Shown in pieces: positions 1-8,621 of a stretch of 16,442 nucleotides of DNA. Position 1 is the stretch's first letter, and each line of letters starts with the position of its first letter. Under the pieces are notes generated by a model. That model worked only from the letters and a program-made list of their open reading frames with translations. It did no database searches and had not been told where the DNA came from. This DNA is from Podila epigama (Eukaryota > Mortierellomycota > Mortierellomycetes > Mortierellales > Mortierellaceae). A program made the position numbers and the translations under genes. Location: NCBI GenBank assembly GCA_015679605.1, contig JAAAVE010000586.1:1-16442 (forward strand). The letters run 5' to 3'.

Positions 1-127
1 TACTTTTTCTTCATTTAGTTCGTTCTGTTCGTTGGACTCTCTCTCTCTTTCTTTTCTTGTTCCTAAAATACTCGACCCCTCATTCCTCCCCTACTTACAT
101 TTCCACTCATTCTACTTTCATTCAGAC

Positions 128-558
128 ATGGTAAGCTCATCTCACTTGGCTTTCTTTCACTCAACCAAGAGAGGATGATATACAACTATGAAACTACTGA
201 GTGCCGTTGACAGCCACGTTAAAGTATTTTTGCTATGGTTGCTGCTACATATGCATGTACATACTTAAACGAAAAATATGACTTTGATTGTTAAAAAAAC
301 GTTCAATAATAGGCTCCTTCAAATTTCACTGAGGAAGAACGCAACACCTTCAAGGAGAGCTTTGACGTCTTTGACAAGAACTCGGATGGATCCATCAATG
401 CCGCCGAGCTCCGTGCTCTTCTCAAGATCGTTGGCGAGCAGGTTCACAAGACATCGATTGCTGATGTGATGGAGGAGTTTGACACCAACAAGGACCAGCA
501 AATCGACTTTGACGAGTTCTTGCAGCTCGTCAGCAAGTATATCAAGAACAAGGCTTAA
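128..558 (+). CDS. Small two-EF-hand calmodulin-like protein (2 exons)
   Basis: Exons 128..130 and 313..558 give 82 residues. Exon 1 is only the ATG; the 182-nt intron starts GTAAGC and ends at TAG (311-312). Exon 2 starts MAPSNFTEEERNTF, which resembles the N-terminus of calmodulin. Two canonical 12-residue EF loops are visible: DKNSDGSINAAE and DTNKDQQIDFDE. Both have acidic or polar residues at positions 1, 3 and 5 and Glu at position 12; the second has Gln instead of Gly at position 6. The protein ends shortly after the second EF-hand, so it is about half of calmodulin (about 148 residues), one lobe only. The family role is Ca2+ binding in the cytosol; the partner is unknown. An intron right after the ATG is also found in many calmodulin genes, which supports descent from calmodulin. 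A CT-rich stretch (about 40-60) precedes the start, and no clear TATA box was seen. Confidence 0.85.
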
Positions 559-1272
559 ATGGGTGAGTGCGAGTGGGGGCCAGCAAGTGTGCAAGTGTGT
601 GAATAAGTGGAGTGAGTGTTTGAGTGGGAAAGGTTTCCATTGACCCTCCACACATACACGCACACACGCACTCACATCTATCTGTCGACACTTATGCACA
701 AATGCAACCTCATTCTACCATCCGCAGAAAAAGGGGAAACAAGACTCACACACAGTCCCTTTGTACATACATTGCACAAAAAAAAAAAAGAAAAAAAAAA
801 GAGAAGAATAACAATAATCCAATAAACATTGAATTGAGCAACAACGTGCACCGCCTCTGTTGCACCAAACAACACAAGGTCGATGAATGTCATCACAAGC
901 GCGATCCTGGGCATGAATACATCAAGCTTGAGATTGAGCCACACACACGCATCATGACACTGTAACCATGACCGTTGAAATAGACAAAGGGCTTGTCCAT
1001 CCAATCTTCTATGCCCCCCTTTTTAGTGTAGACATGTTGCAGCATAGTCATGACAAGTGTGTTCCAGTTCCCAGGCGATGGCTCACTATGGGGCTGGACA
1101 AAAAAAATAATACTCCTTGAACTCCTTGATGCTCAACAAGTGCAATGGTATATAATTTTACAACTCTCAGGATACAATTGCACGAAAACCGGAGAGTTGC
1201 TATTTTCAATCGTTCATTCGCAGCATCGTGGTATGTAGCACACACCGTACAAAAGAGTCTGGTAGTTTCCAA
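559..1272. other. 3' UTR of the EF-hand gene and intergenic spacer
   Basis: No convincing coding sequence. The stretch holds a CA-rich run (about 648-680), A-rich tracts (about 779-800) and an AATAAA signal at 821-826. ORFs here are low-complexity and unlike any family I know. Confidence 0.6.
821..826 (+). terminator. Polyadenylation signal AATAAA of the EF-hand gene
   Basis: A perfect AATAAA lies 263 nt after the TAA stop of the EF-hand gene, on the same strand, within AT-rich DNA. It is the best candidate poly(A) signal for that gene. Confidence 0.45.
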
Positions 1273-1279
1273 TATAAAA
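1273..1279 (+). promoter_or_regulatory. TATA box of the LysM gene
   Basis: TATAAAA lies 117 nt before the ATG at 1396 and is followed by a pyrimidine-rich leader. This fits a core promoter with a 5' UTR of about 85-90 nt. Confidence 0.6.
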
Positions 1280-1395
1280 CTCTGGCTTCTTCCATTTCTT
1301 TTCGTCTTTTTCTCCAAGAAAACAAAACTCCAGTACAAGTTCAACCACAGCCTCCGAAACACCCATTTTCCACTTTTTTAATCGTTGATCTACTA

Positions 1396-2180
1396 ATGAA
1401 GTCCGCTGTGTTCATTATGGCAGCCATAGCCATCCTGGCTAGTCATCCTGTTGCTGAGGCCAAACCATCCACACCTGTCGTGGGATGTCACCGCACCGTT
1501 GTCGTTCCAGGTAAAGTACAGATAAAAGTGTTTCTCACTTCCCGGATAAATATGTCTCTTTCATCTCGTTGTCTTTCCTCATTATCTTTTCCCATCCTTA
1601 TCAACGCACGTCTCACCTCTTTTTTTTTTATTGCCTAATAATAGAGGGTGTTTTTAATGGTTGCTACGACTTTGCAGAGTATTACCATGTCACCTTTGAA
1701 CAGTTGCTGGCATGGAATACTGACCTTCGCAAGGATTGTTTGAACCTGGACGTTGGCAATAACATCTGTGTTGAAGGTCCATTGAAAAAAGCAGACACGA
1801 AAAGTGTTGTCGAGCCCAAGCTCACGCAATTGAAACCTCATCCACCTGCTTCTTCAAAAATCGTTAACGAAGCCAAGAAAGCTGCTGGCTCTGCTGGCTC
1901 TAACCAGCCAAGCCATCCACCAACTCCAGCTGGCCCTGTACCACCTCCATCACCTCAAGCTGGCTCTCCACCACCTCCACCACAGGCTAAGCCCGATGCC
2001 GTCCCCACGCGTCCTTTGTACCCCAATCTGGCCAATAGCGTTGCTCAGTCTACTAAGCATGAGCAGTTACCCAATGTCATTAGCTCGACAGGCCCTAAAG
2101 CTGAGATGAACAATAGGGCTCCTAGTGGCCCTAGTGTCCAGGCAATTAAGCCTCTCATCCCTAACGTGCTCGGTCTCTAG
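1396..2180 (+). CDS. Secreted LysM-domain protein with Pro-rich tail (2 exons)
   Basis: Exons 1396..1510 and 1645..2180 give 216 residues; the 134-nt intron (GTAAAG...TAG) splits codon 39. Residues 1-22 form a signal peptide ending VAEA. Residues 31-81 form one LysM module: C31, then NGCYDFAEYYHVTFEQLLAWN with N63 in the usual asparagine place, then LDVGNNICV. Cysteines 31, 45, 70 and 80 suggest two disulfides, as is usual in fungal LysM proteins. From about residue 100 the protein is low-complexity and rich in Pro, Ser and Ala, with PPP runs, so probably an extended spacer or wall-exposed tail. LysM modules bind chitin or related N-acetylglucosamine polymers; the protein may act at the cell wall or shield chitin. 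No catalytic domain is present. The start is fixed by the signal peptide and by the TATA box 117 nt upstream. The gene converges on the Rossmann gene, with a 221-nt gap. Confidence 0.88.
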
Positions 2181-2401
2181 ACGGCCCCTCTTTCTTTCTT
2201 TTATTTCCCCCTTCTCTGTCTTTCACCTCCGTATTTCTAAAGCCATTTTTTCATTTTAGAGATGCATGTAGACATGTTGAATATGACAAAAATACGTTTT
2301 TTAATGACAAAAAGAAAAAGATGCGTGTGATGAAGAAATGCTATAGAAATTGGTATAAAGAAGTAAAACTAAAAAAACAAAAAAAAAAAAAGAAAGTTGT
2401 T
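2181..2401. other. Convergent intergenic spacer
   Basis: A 221-nt AT-rich gap between the 3' ends of the LysM gene (+) and the Rossmann gene (-). It probably holds both transcript ends. No consensus AATAAA is visible for either gene. Confidence 0.5.
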
Positions 2402-3256
2402 CTAGTTGGTCAAGGTCACACTTTGTCCAAAGTACTTTTCGACATTGCCCTGAATAGTCTCTTCAAAGACCCATTGGCCCACATCGGCTCTGTGAATGGA
2501 GTAACCCATAGCAGGCTTTTCTTCGAATCCAACCTTGAGCTTTTCGGTACCCTTTCCACCTTTGACATTCTGGTCGCCCATCAAAAGAGTAGGGCGGACA
2601 GCAATCGCGCCTCTAAAGACTTTGGTATCTTGACTCGTGGTCTCAACAGAATCAGTCTTGGTATTGGGTGCATTTTCAAAGATGATGCGCTCCATCTTCT
2701 TCTTGTCCTTGTGTGGGTCTGCAAGCAAGACATGGTAAAGTGTGCGGTAGCCAAAAGGAACATCTTCGCAGACATCAGACAGTCCTGTAGTAGAAATCGC
2801 GACGATGGAAGGCTTGTTCTCCTGGGCGGTAATCAAGGTTGTGTGCTCAGCATAGATCTCCTGAAGTGCCTTGACAATGTTGGTGCTGGCTGTTTCACAG
2901 ACTTTAGGGTTATCGATCGTTACGGGTGTCTTGAGGCTCCACTGAAGCTGTGGTGTGCCTCCGATACCGGAAACGATGTGAGAGGCAAGGAGAGCAGGGG
3001 TGTTGTTGTCGTTGTTGGTTTTGAGAAGAACGCGTTTGATCGCAGCCACGTCCACAATATCACCCTGGATAATGGTCAAATGGGTGTCGAGGGTGGCTTG
3101 TGGGATACCCTGGGCGAGGAGCATGTTGGTGAGTTTGGAGGGTGTTCGGGCAAGAGCTGAGGCATGGAAACCGGCATTCAAAGTATGGACAAGAGTGGCA
3201 TTGGCGCAACCACCAGTGGCTCCAAAGAAAGCGATGAATCTTGAGGAAGTAGTCAT
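2402..3256 (-). CDS. NAD(P)-binding Rossmann protein, NmrA/atypical SDR type
   Basis: Intronless, 284 residues. The N-terminus has the strand and nucleotide-binding turn FIAFFGATGGCAN (G12, G15, G16), then LARTPSKL where such proteins contact the cofactor phosphate, and IIQGDIVD, the usual second-strand acidic site. Near the C-terminus, SIHRADVGQWVFE matches the 'RADVA' segment typical of NmrA-like/NAD(P)H-binding proteins. The classical SDR YxxxK catalytic pair is not evident, so it may be a reductase, isomerase or redox sensor; the substrate is unknown. The frame stays open upstream to an ATG at 3448, but that ATG lies before the TATA box at 3383-3391. I therefore chose the ATG at 3256, directly before the Rossmann strand. 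The leader contains CTA/CTT repeats. The protein is probably cytosolic, as no signal peptide or membrane segment is seen. Confidence 0.85.
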   Translation of the reverse strand: MTTSSRFIAFFGATGGCANATLVHTLNAGFHASALARTPSKLTNMLLAQGIPQATLDTHLTIIQGDIVDVAAIKRVLLKTNNDNNTPALLASHIVSGIGGTPQLQWSLKTPVTIDNPKVCETASTNIVKALQEIYAEHTTLITAQENKPSIVAISTTGLSDVCEDVPFGYRTLYHVLLADPHKDKKKMERIIFENAPNTKTDSVETTSQDTKVFRGAIAVRPTLLMGDQNVKGGKGTEKLKVGFEEKPAMGYSIHRADVGQWVFEETIQGNVEKYFGQSVTLTN

Positions 3257-3382
3257 AGTGAAGTAGTTTGGTGAGATAGTAGTAGTAGAAGAGTAGTAGT
3301 GGTGTCTCGTTGGTTGATGAGGGAAACAATGAAAAGTTTGTTGATGTTGCTGATGATGGAGAAATAGGCATGTTTTGACAGC

Positions 3383-3391
3383 TTTTTTATA
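3383..3391 (-). promoter_or_regulatory. TATA box of the Rossmann gene
   Basis: Reading the minus strand gives CTTGTATAAAAAAGC, about 127 nt before the chosen ATG. The same 11-mer CTTGTATAAAA precedes the chitinase gene. Its position argues against the longer upstream start. Confidence 0.6.
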
Positions 3392-3448
3392 CAAGTGGAG
3401 GAGTTGGGGAGACAAGGTGGGCGGTGCTCTCCATGAGCGGGGTCTCAT

Positions 3449-4276
3449 TTTGCCGAAAGCCTATTTTCCTTCTTTCTTGGCCAAGTGAGACGAAAAAGGT
3501 AAAATAATGTGAGAGGGGTGTGTGTTACCAAGAAAACGAGCTTATATTTTCTTTTTCCTCTTGGCATGTGCTGCGGTGTGCTCAGTGTGTTGTACGTCAC
3601 TTCTGTCCTGCTCAACGCGACCTTGGCATAAAAGTACACCGCAATAACGCAAGAGTGGGCACAAGAATGCCCAGAAGAAACTCGTTCTTTGGAAAAAATA
3701 TACGCGTATGTCTGTCGATCATTGGTAGATCGATACTGAGGAACAGGAAAACCAGCTAAAGATCATTAATTGCCCTGTACCATCACCATTCGCTGAAAGG
3801 TTCAGTAGAGAAGCCAGCTTGCCAAAGTTGACAGTTGTACACTGAGAATGTGAGAAGAGATGTACAAGTTGTTCGCATCCATCCAATATATCACCATGAG
3901 TCATCTTTGGGACCATCCGGCAGCCACGTCTACAGAGGAGACCTTTCCACCTCTTTTTAGTGCTCTCCACTAAACATTCACCTCCAATGGTCAATGAGAA
4001 CACAATGGGATGACGATGGCCAACTCCTTGCCGGTCGCGTGGAGTTTTAAATTTTCGTGAGAGATCAACAAACTTTGATGTGAAGATTTCCGGTGCTATG
4101 TATCGACGATGGCGCTCATAACAGTACCTCAACTGTACCATCCATGCACCGTGAGAGAGAGAGCGAGATGAGCCCCAAGGTCATTTTGCTTGGGAGTTTT
4201 TCTGTTCTTCGGTAGAACCGTGTATTTTTGACACCGAAAGGTGATTCGTTAAGAAGCTACAAGAGAAAACTAAACA
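3449..4276. other. Intergenic region with one unrecognised 140-codon ORF
   Basis: Between the promoter of the Rossmann gene and the 3' end of the chitinase gene. A minus-strand ORF at 3719-4141 encodes 140 residues containing IAPEIFTSKFVDLSRKFKT and scattered Cys/His. I do not recognise it. It could be a decayed transposon fragment, a small orphan gene or chance. A GA-rich run lies near 4150-4166. No RNA gene was seen. Confidence 0.4.
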
Positions 4277-6708
4277 TTATGCAAGAGCCATGATACCCAA
4301 AGCAACAATGGCCATCATCTTGGCAGCAAGGCCAGCCACCTCTTTGCCATTGCGAACTCCTGAGTTGACAGCGTTCTTATTGTCCTCGCTTGCAATATCT
4401 TGTTCATCTTCACTTACAGGAAGGTCCTTCATGACCTCATCGATTTCATCGCTGATAACTGAATTGCCCTGAATGAGATCCTTTGCCAGACTTGCGTGGA
4501 TGGACCGCGTGAGCTCATGGCTGGCAGAATCCGAGTCCATGGACCAGATGCTGACGCCACCAAAGCCATATTTTTTCAAAAACTGAATCTTGTAATCAAA
4601 CGTCTCGGGCGTGTCATAACCCACCCATTGATCGTGGTCAACCACCATGTACATGCACTTGCTGACATTGTCCATGCGGGGTTCCTGAGTAACGACGCGG
4701 TGGAATTGGTCAAAGGCACGGTTCTTGACATCGGCAATGGCAAGATTGTTGGCCAGCTTGCGTGCCTCAAAGTATGCCATTGCACCTTTCTCCTGGCAAC
4801 CCTGTTTACCAGGACCGATTGCAGGAGAGCCAGGTTTGGTGAGCTTCTTGTCCTTGAGCGTGAAGGTGACGCCAGAGAGGGACAGTCCAAGGTTGAATTT
4901 CTTGGGGCTGACGTTCTTGGGGGCCATGGATTTTGCAGCATCAAAAACTGAGTACCCATTGTACTTTGTGTGAGCTGCTGGGTCAAAGAGCGGGGCAGCA
5001 CAAAAGACCATGTCTTCCCATTGTCCGTGAAGGTTGTAAGCCATAATATTAAACCAGTCGACTATAGAAAAAGAGTTTGTGTAAGAGATTGGTCATGTTA
5101 GAGAGAGTGTGTTTTTTTTCTTTCGTGGGAATAGTCATCTTAAGACTATTAGAAATAAATCTTACCGTATTCAGCAAGTTTGGAAATGATAAAGTGTTTG
5201 CCGTGGAAAGGTCCTCCAGGCAGAGCGATGCTAAGGATCAAACGCTCCTGTGAGCCCTTCAGATTCTCTGCATTGGCTGCATCCCTCATCTCCTTTAAAA
5301 AGGCGACAAAGTTTTGAGGATCGTTATCATGTCCTCCCCTCAACTTGTCTGCTGGACTAGAGCGCAATTGTTGATTCCATGGTGAGGAATAGTTTGTCAG
5401 TGATTGTCACATTTTTTTTTTCCAAGTATGATGTACAAGAGCAACTGAACCAAAAGTAGAGCAACATATACATACTATTCCCAGTCAAAGTCAAGGCCAT
5501 CAAAGTTGTGCTCACGGACATAGGCAATTGCAGACTTGATGAACTTTTGTCGATTTGCTGGAGTGGAGACCATCTTGGAGTAATGCGCCATGTCCATATC
5601 CCAGCCACCTACGGATGTTTACGACATGTCAGAAAATATGCAATCTCTGTGCTTCGTTCTTTCTCCAATCAGTTCATTTTTGACATTGAGTTGTTCTGTC
5701 CCGTCTTTGTCATTGTTTTCTGTCTCGTTTCTTTTTTTTATGTGCTTACCCACTGTAAGAACCGTCTTGAGGCTCGGCTTTTTGACCTTGAGGGCGTTTA
5801 GTTCCTTGTAGGTCTCTTTATCCTCTGGGTGCTGCATCTCGACCACACCATCATCGTTAATCATAACAAAGGCATAGTTCAAATGCGTATATAGCTCATA
5901 GGGCAGTTTGGAAGGCTCAAAGGATGGGTAGTCTGGACATTCACCCGCTGTCTATTTTTTTATGTTGCCATTGGCAGTTTTTCACACGGACAATAAAAGA
6001 CAAAAAATGAATGGTTGCGTGAGTAAATGAGGGATAGATGCGTCGATTTAAAGTCATAGCAGGCCAACTGAAAGGTAAAAAAAAAAAAAAAAAAAAAAGG
6101 AGAGGAATGGGTATCGACTGCCTTTCGCGTAGGAACGTTCCCTGTCGGGCAGGGACAAAATCTTCTTTTGTCGTCGTATTTTCTTGATTCCATATTCCTA
6201 TCCGTGCCTACCTACCCCCATATAAACGCGCCTATTGACCCACATGTACCATACGTCTTATACCATTCCCTATCAGTTCCATTTTTGACAGGGTTATCTA
6301 TGGCCAGACACCTCGACAACATCCCAATTTCCAAAGTGTCAGAAAATAACCCAAGTTGGTAACTGGTAGTTGGGTTTAGATGAATTGGAAGGAGAATACG
6401 TTTCGTCTTTGTTGGTGGGTAATAGCATGTAAGAAGAATGATTCTCATGTATCGACAAAACTGGTTGCAAATTGGTTCCGTTTGTCTTTCTGAAGCCTGT
6501 CAAGCATTCGACCTGTTGATGTGACAGAATACCGCCCCGCATCTTCACACACCCAACTCACACATATTCACACATTCAGTTATATTTCAATCTTGGGTGA
6601 CATGTCTTGTTTTACCTTGCCGTAGTATCCCACTACGCGCTGGGCTCGAGCGATGAGGACAGATGGAAGTACAACAGCCAAAGTGGCCAGTACTGTTGGT
6701 AACCTCAT
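4277..6708 (-). CDS. GH18 chitinase, secreted, probably GPI-anchored (5 exons)
   Basis: Exons on the minus strand: 6708..6616, 5951..5750, 5608..5476, 5356..5166 and 5061..4277, giving 467 residues. All joins keep phase and use GT-AG. Residues 1-22 are a signal peptide (MRLPTVLATLAVVLPSVLIARA), followed by QRVVGYYGK, the first barrel strand of GH18. LPYELYTHLNYAFV and LKTVLTVGGWD follow. The catalytic motif DGLDFDWE lies at 135-142, with all acidic residues present and E142 as the proton donor. MAYN (213-216) and GGVSIWSMD (374-382) complete the barrel signatures. The enzyme should cleave beta-1,4-GlcNAc links in chitin at the cell surface. The tail holds a Ser/Asp/Glu-rich linker, an NSG candidate omega site near 439-441 and a hydrophobic end (450-467), as in GPI-anchored proteins; no chitin-binding module is seen. 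Introns are 664, 141, 119 and 104 nt, the first unusually long. Roles in wall remodelling or nutrition are both possible. Confidence 0.93.
6077..6098. repeat. Homopolymer A22/T22 tract in chitinase intron 1
   Basis: Twenty-two A on the plus strand. In the sense of the chitinase transcript this is U22 followed by ACCUUUCAG, which looks like a strong polypyrimidine tract plus 3' splice site inside the 664-nt first intron. Confidence 0.8.
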
Positions 6709-7025
6709 TGTGGGTTATTTGTTTTGTGTGCAGAATGTGTTTAGGGTGCAATGTTAATGCCGGTATTGCTTTTCGTGCCCTTAATATGCGAGGTGAACTT
6801 GTGTGCGTGTGTGCAAAAACAAAGAATAAAGAAAAAAAAAGTGAAGGATTCAAGCGTGAAACTGCACTCGAAATGTATGTGGATGTGAGTGAGTGAGGGT
6901 ATCAAGTGTTGGTGAGAGGTGTCTTGTTGGCGGAATGGCAGGGAGCAAGAAAGCTATGCTGGGTATCGATTGGGTATAGAAGGTGAAGAAGAAAGAGGAA
7001 AAAAGAAATGAACGAGATGGCTGTT
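6709..7025 (-). other. 5' leader of the chitinase gene
   Basis: About 317 nt between the TATA box and the chitinase ATG, long for this window. I saw no convincing upstream coding exon; a 5' UTR intron is possible but not shown. Confidence 0.4.
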
Positions 7026-7034
7026 CCTTTTATA
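7026..7034 (-). promoter_or_regulatory. TATA box of the chitinase gene
   Basis: The minus strand reads CTTGTATAAAAGGAACAG. The core TATAAAAGG is identical to the one before the transporter gene (16416-16424), and the flank CTTGTATAAAA matches the Rossmann gene. Confidence 0.6.
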
Positions 7035-7402
7035 CAAGGAAAAAAAAAAAGTAAAGAAGCATTGGTGCAAGGTGAACGTGGTGAATTTTTGTTATTAATT
7101 GTCACGAAGAGATAGAAAATTCCGGATGAGGTGTGGATGGATCGTCATTCGCGCCAGAGAACCACTCTTTCTCGTCTTCTTGTTCTTGTTCTAGCATCTG
7201 TGTCGAATGTGTGGTTGTGGTTGGCGCTTGTCATGTCAAGGAAACCCTTGACTCGAATATAAGTGACCGGGGTACCTGTCATGTACATTTTTTTCGCCGA
7301 TCTTTTTTCTTTTTTTCAGACGCTCTGCCTTCGCGAATCTCACCAGGCAACCAGTCATTCATCCTATCAATCATCAGTCAGTCGCCCAGTCACCCAGCTA
7401 GC

Positions 7403-7426
7403 TCGTTCGTTCGTTCGTTCGTTCGT
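7403..7426. repeat. Microsatellite (TCGT)6
   Basis: Six perfect TCGT units, followed by degenerate TGGT/GATTGGTT units to about 7441 and preceded by degenerate CAGT units. It lies between the divergent chitinase and phosphorylase-kinase genes. Confidence 0.9.
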
Positions 7427-7475
7427 TGGTTGATTGGTTGGTTCAATCTCGTTCCTGCCAGTCGATACTGATACA

Positions 7476-7523
7476 GATGCATGGACACATGGATGCACGG
7501 ATACATGGATATTTGGATACATG
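7476..7523. repeat. Six tandem 8-bp units, consensus GATACATG
   Basis: Units are GATGCATG, GACACATG, GATGCACG, GATACATG, GATATTTG and GATACATG, without gaps. The period is exactly 8 bp with substitutions but no indels. Confidence 0.85.
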
Positions 7524-8621
7524 GAAATAGATTCTTTCTATTGACAACCGTTTTATTTTATCTTCTTCCCTTCCATGACTTCCCTTCTATGATTTACCTT
7601 GCTAACGTCTCCTTCATCTCCGAGTCAGCCTTCCTAGTCTACTTGAGATGACAACCTGTCTGTCGTTGGAATAGAAGAATAATCTATTTCGCGTCAAGGA
7701 GCTGCCGAAACATCATTCCGGCTCTCAGCCACTGGCAGAACGGAATAATAAATTAATGTTTGGAAAAGAATAGGATTTGGCGCATGAGGCCAGCCTTATC
7801 TCCACAATGGAAATATGATAATGAAGGTTTGAGTGTCGATGTGCATGCGTATAGATATAGATCGAATACGACTCTTTATTTTTTCATTTTTTTGTGGAGT
7901 GGATACAAGTCCCTTCTATAGCCTGTCCCGCTGCACAGGATCTGGCGCCTCACCTTTGGGCTGGTAGGTTGGCCATAGGGTGATCCAATGATTCCTCATG
8001 TTTTTTTGCCATAAACAGTGGTGGGGTAAAAGGAGATATGGAGGCATAATGACTGTCAAACACCGACATCCACACCCACAAAAAATCAGCACAGACGTAA
8101 CTACTCGTAATGCCAGTCAGATTCAAATCAGAGAGAGAGAGACAGAAACCAACCAGAGAGCGCTCAAGTCGCACAAGTCCGCACAGACATCACAAGTTCA
8201 AACCCCCACGCACACTAACACTGACGCGATGTCGCGCTGTATTTCGCGCCCCAACAGTGTGCAGACCTTTATTTTTTTTCTTGCATTTCATTCATCTTTC
8301 CAATCTTTTCAACTTTTCATTCTTTCCAATTGAAAAAAAAAAGACAAGAAAACCTTCAATTCTCCCGCTCCATCCCATAAGGACTGTTATTTTTAGATTC
8401 TCGTTTTCTTTTTTTCTTTGTTCATTCCGAACTATTCCCATTCATTCGTGGCGAGCATCTTTTCAGGTCCACTTTTCTCTTCTCTTCTTTCATTCTCCAT
8501 TTCCACAGGACAACAGCATCTCATTTACTCTTCCAAAAAGAGACGCACCAACACATACATATCCCACCCACTCACACACAAACAAACAAGATCATACACA
8601 CACGACAAACGCGCATATAAG

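Larger units (their letters stand above)
7035..8621. other. Intergenic region and leader of the phosphorylase-kinase subunit gene
   Basis: About 1.6 kb with no convincing gene. It holds two tandem repeats (listed separately), a GA run near 8132-8143, a CCAAT at 7984-7988, and from about 8260 a strongly pyrimidine-rich and then CA-rich stretch leading to the ATG at 8622. The latter is probably promoter and 5' UTR of the kinase-subunit gene. ORFs here have low-complexity translations. No clear TATA box was seen at a usual distance from the ATG. Confidence 0.5.

Noticed and set aside
2321-3160. 279-codon plus-strand ORF
   Set aside because: Antisense to the Rossmann-protein gene, which has clear family motifs; the plus-strand translation resembles nothing.
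3257-3448. 64-residue N-terminal extension of the Rossmann protein
   Set aside because: It starts upstream of the TATA box and is low-complexity His/Thr/Ser-rich; the Rossmann strand begins just after the ATG at 3256.
6587-6853. 88-codon minus-strand ORF over chitinase exon 1
   Set aside because: It is in a different frame from the signal peptide and QRVVGYYGK strand that join cleanly to exon 2.
7133-7471. 112-codon plus-strand ORF
   Set aside because: Low-complexity Ser/Phe/Val translation that runs through the (TCGT)6 repeat; no motif, splice partner or promoter support.
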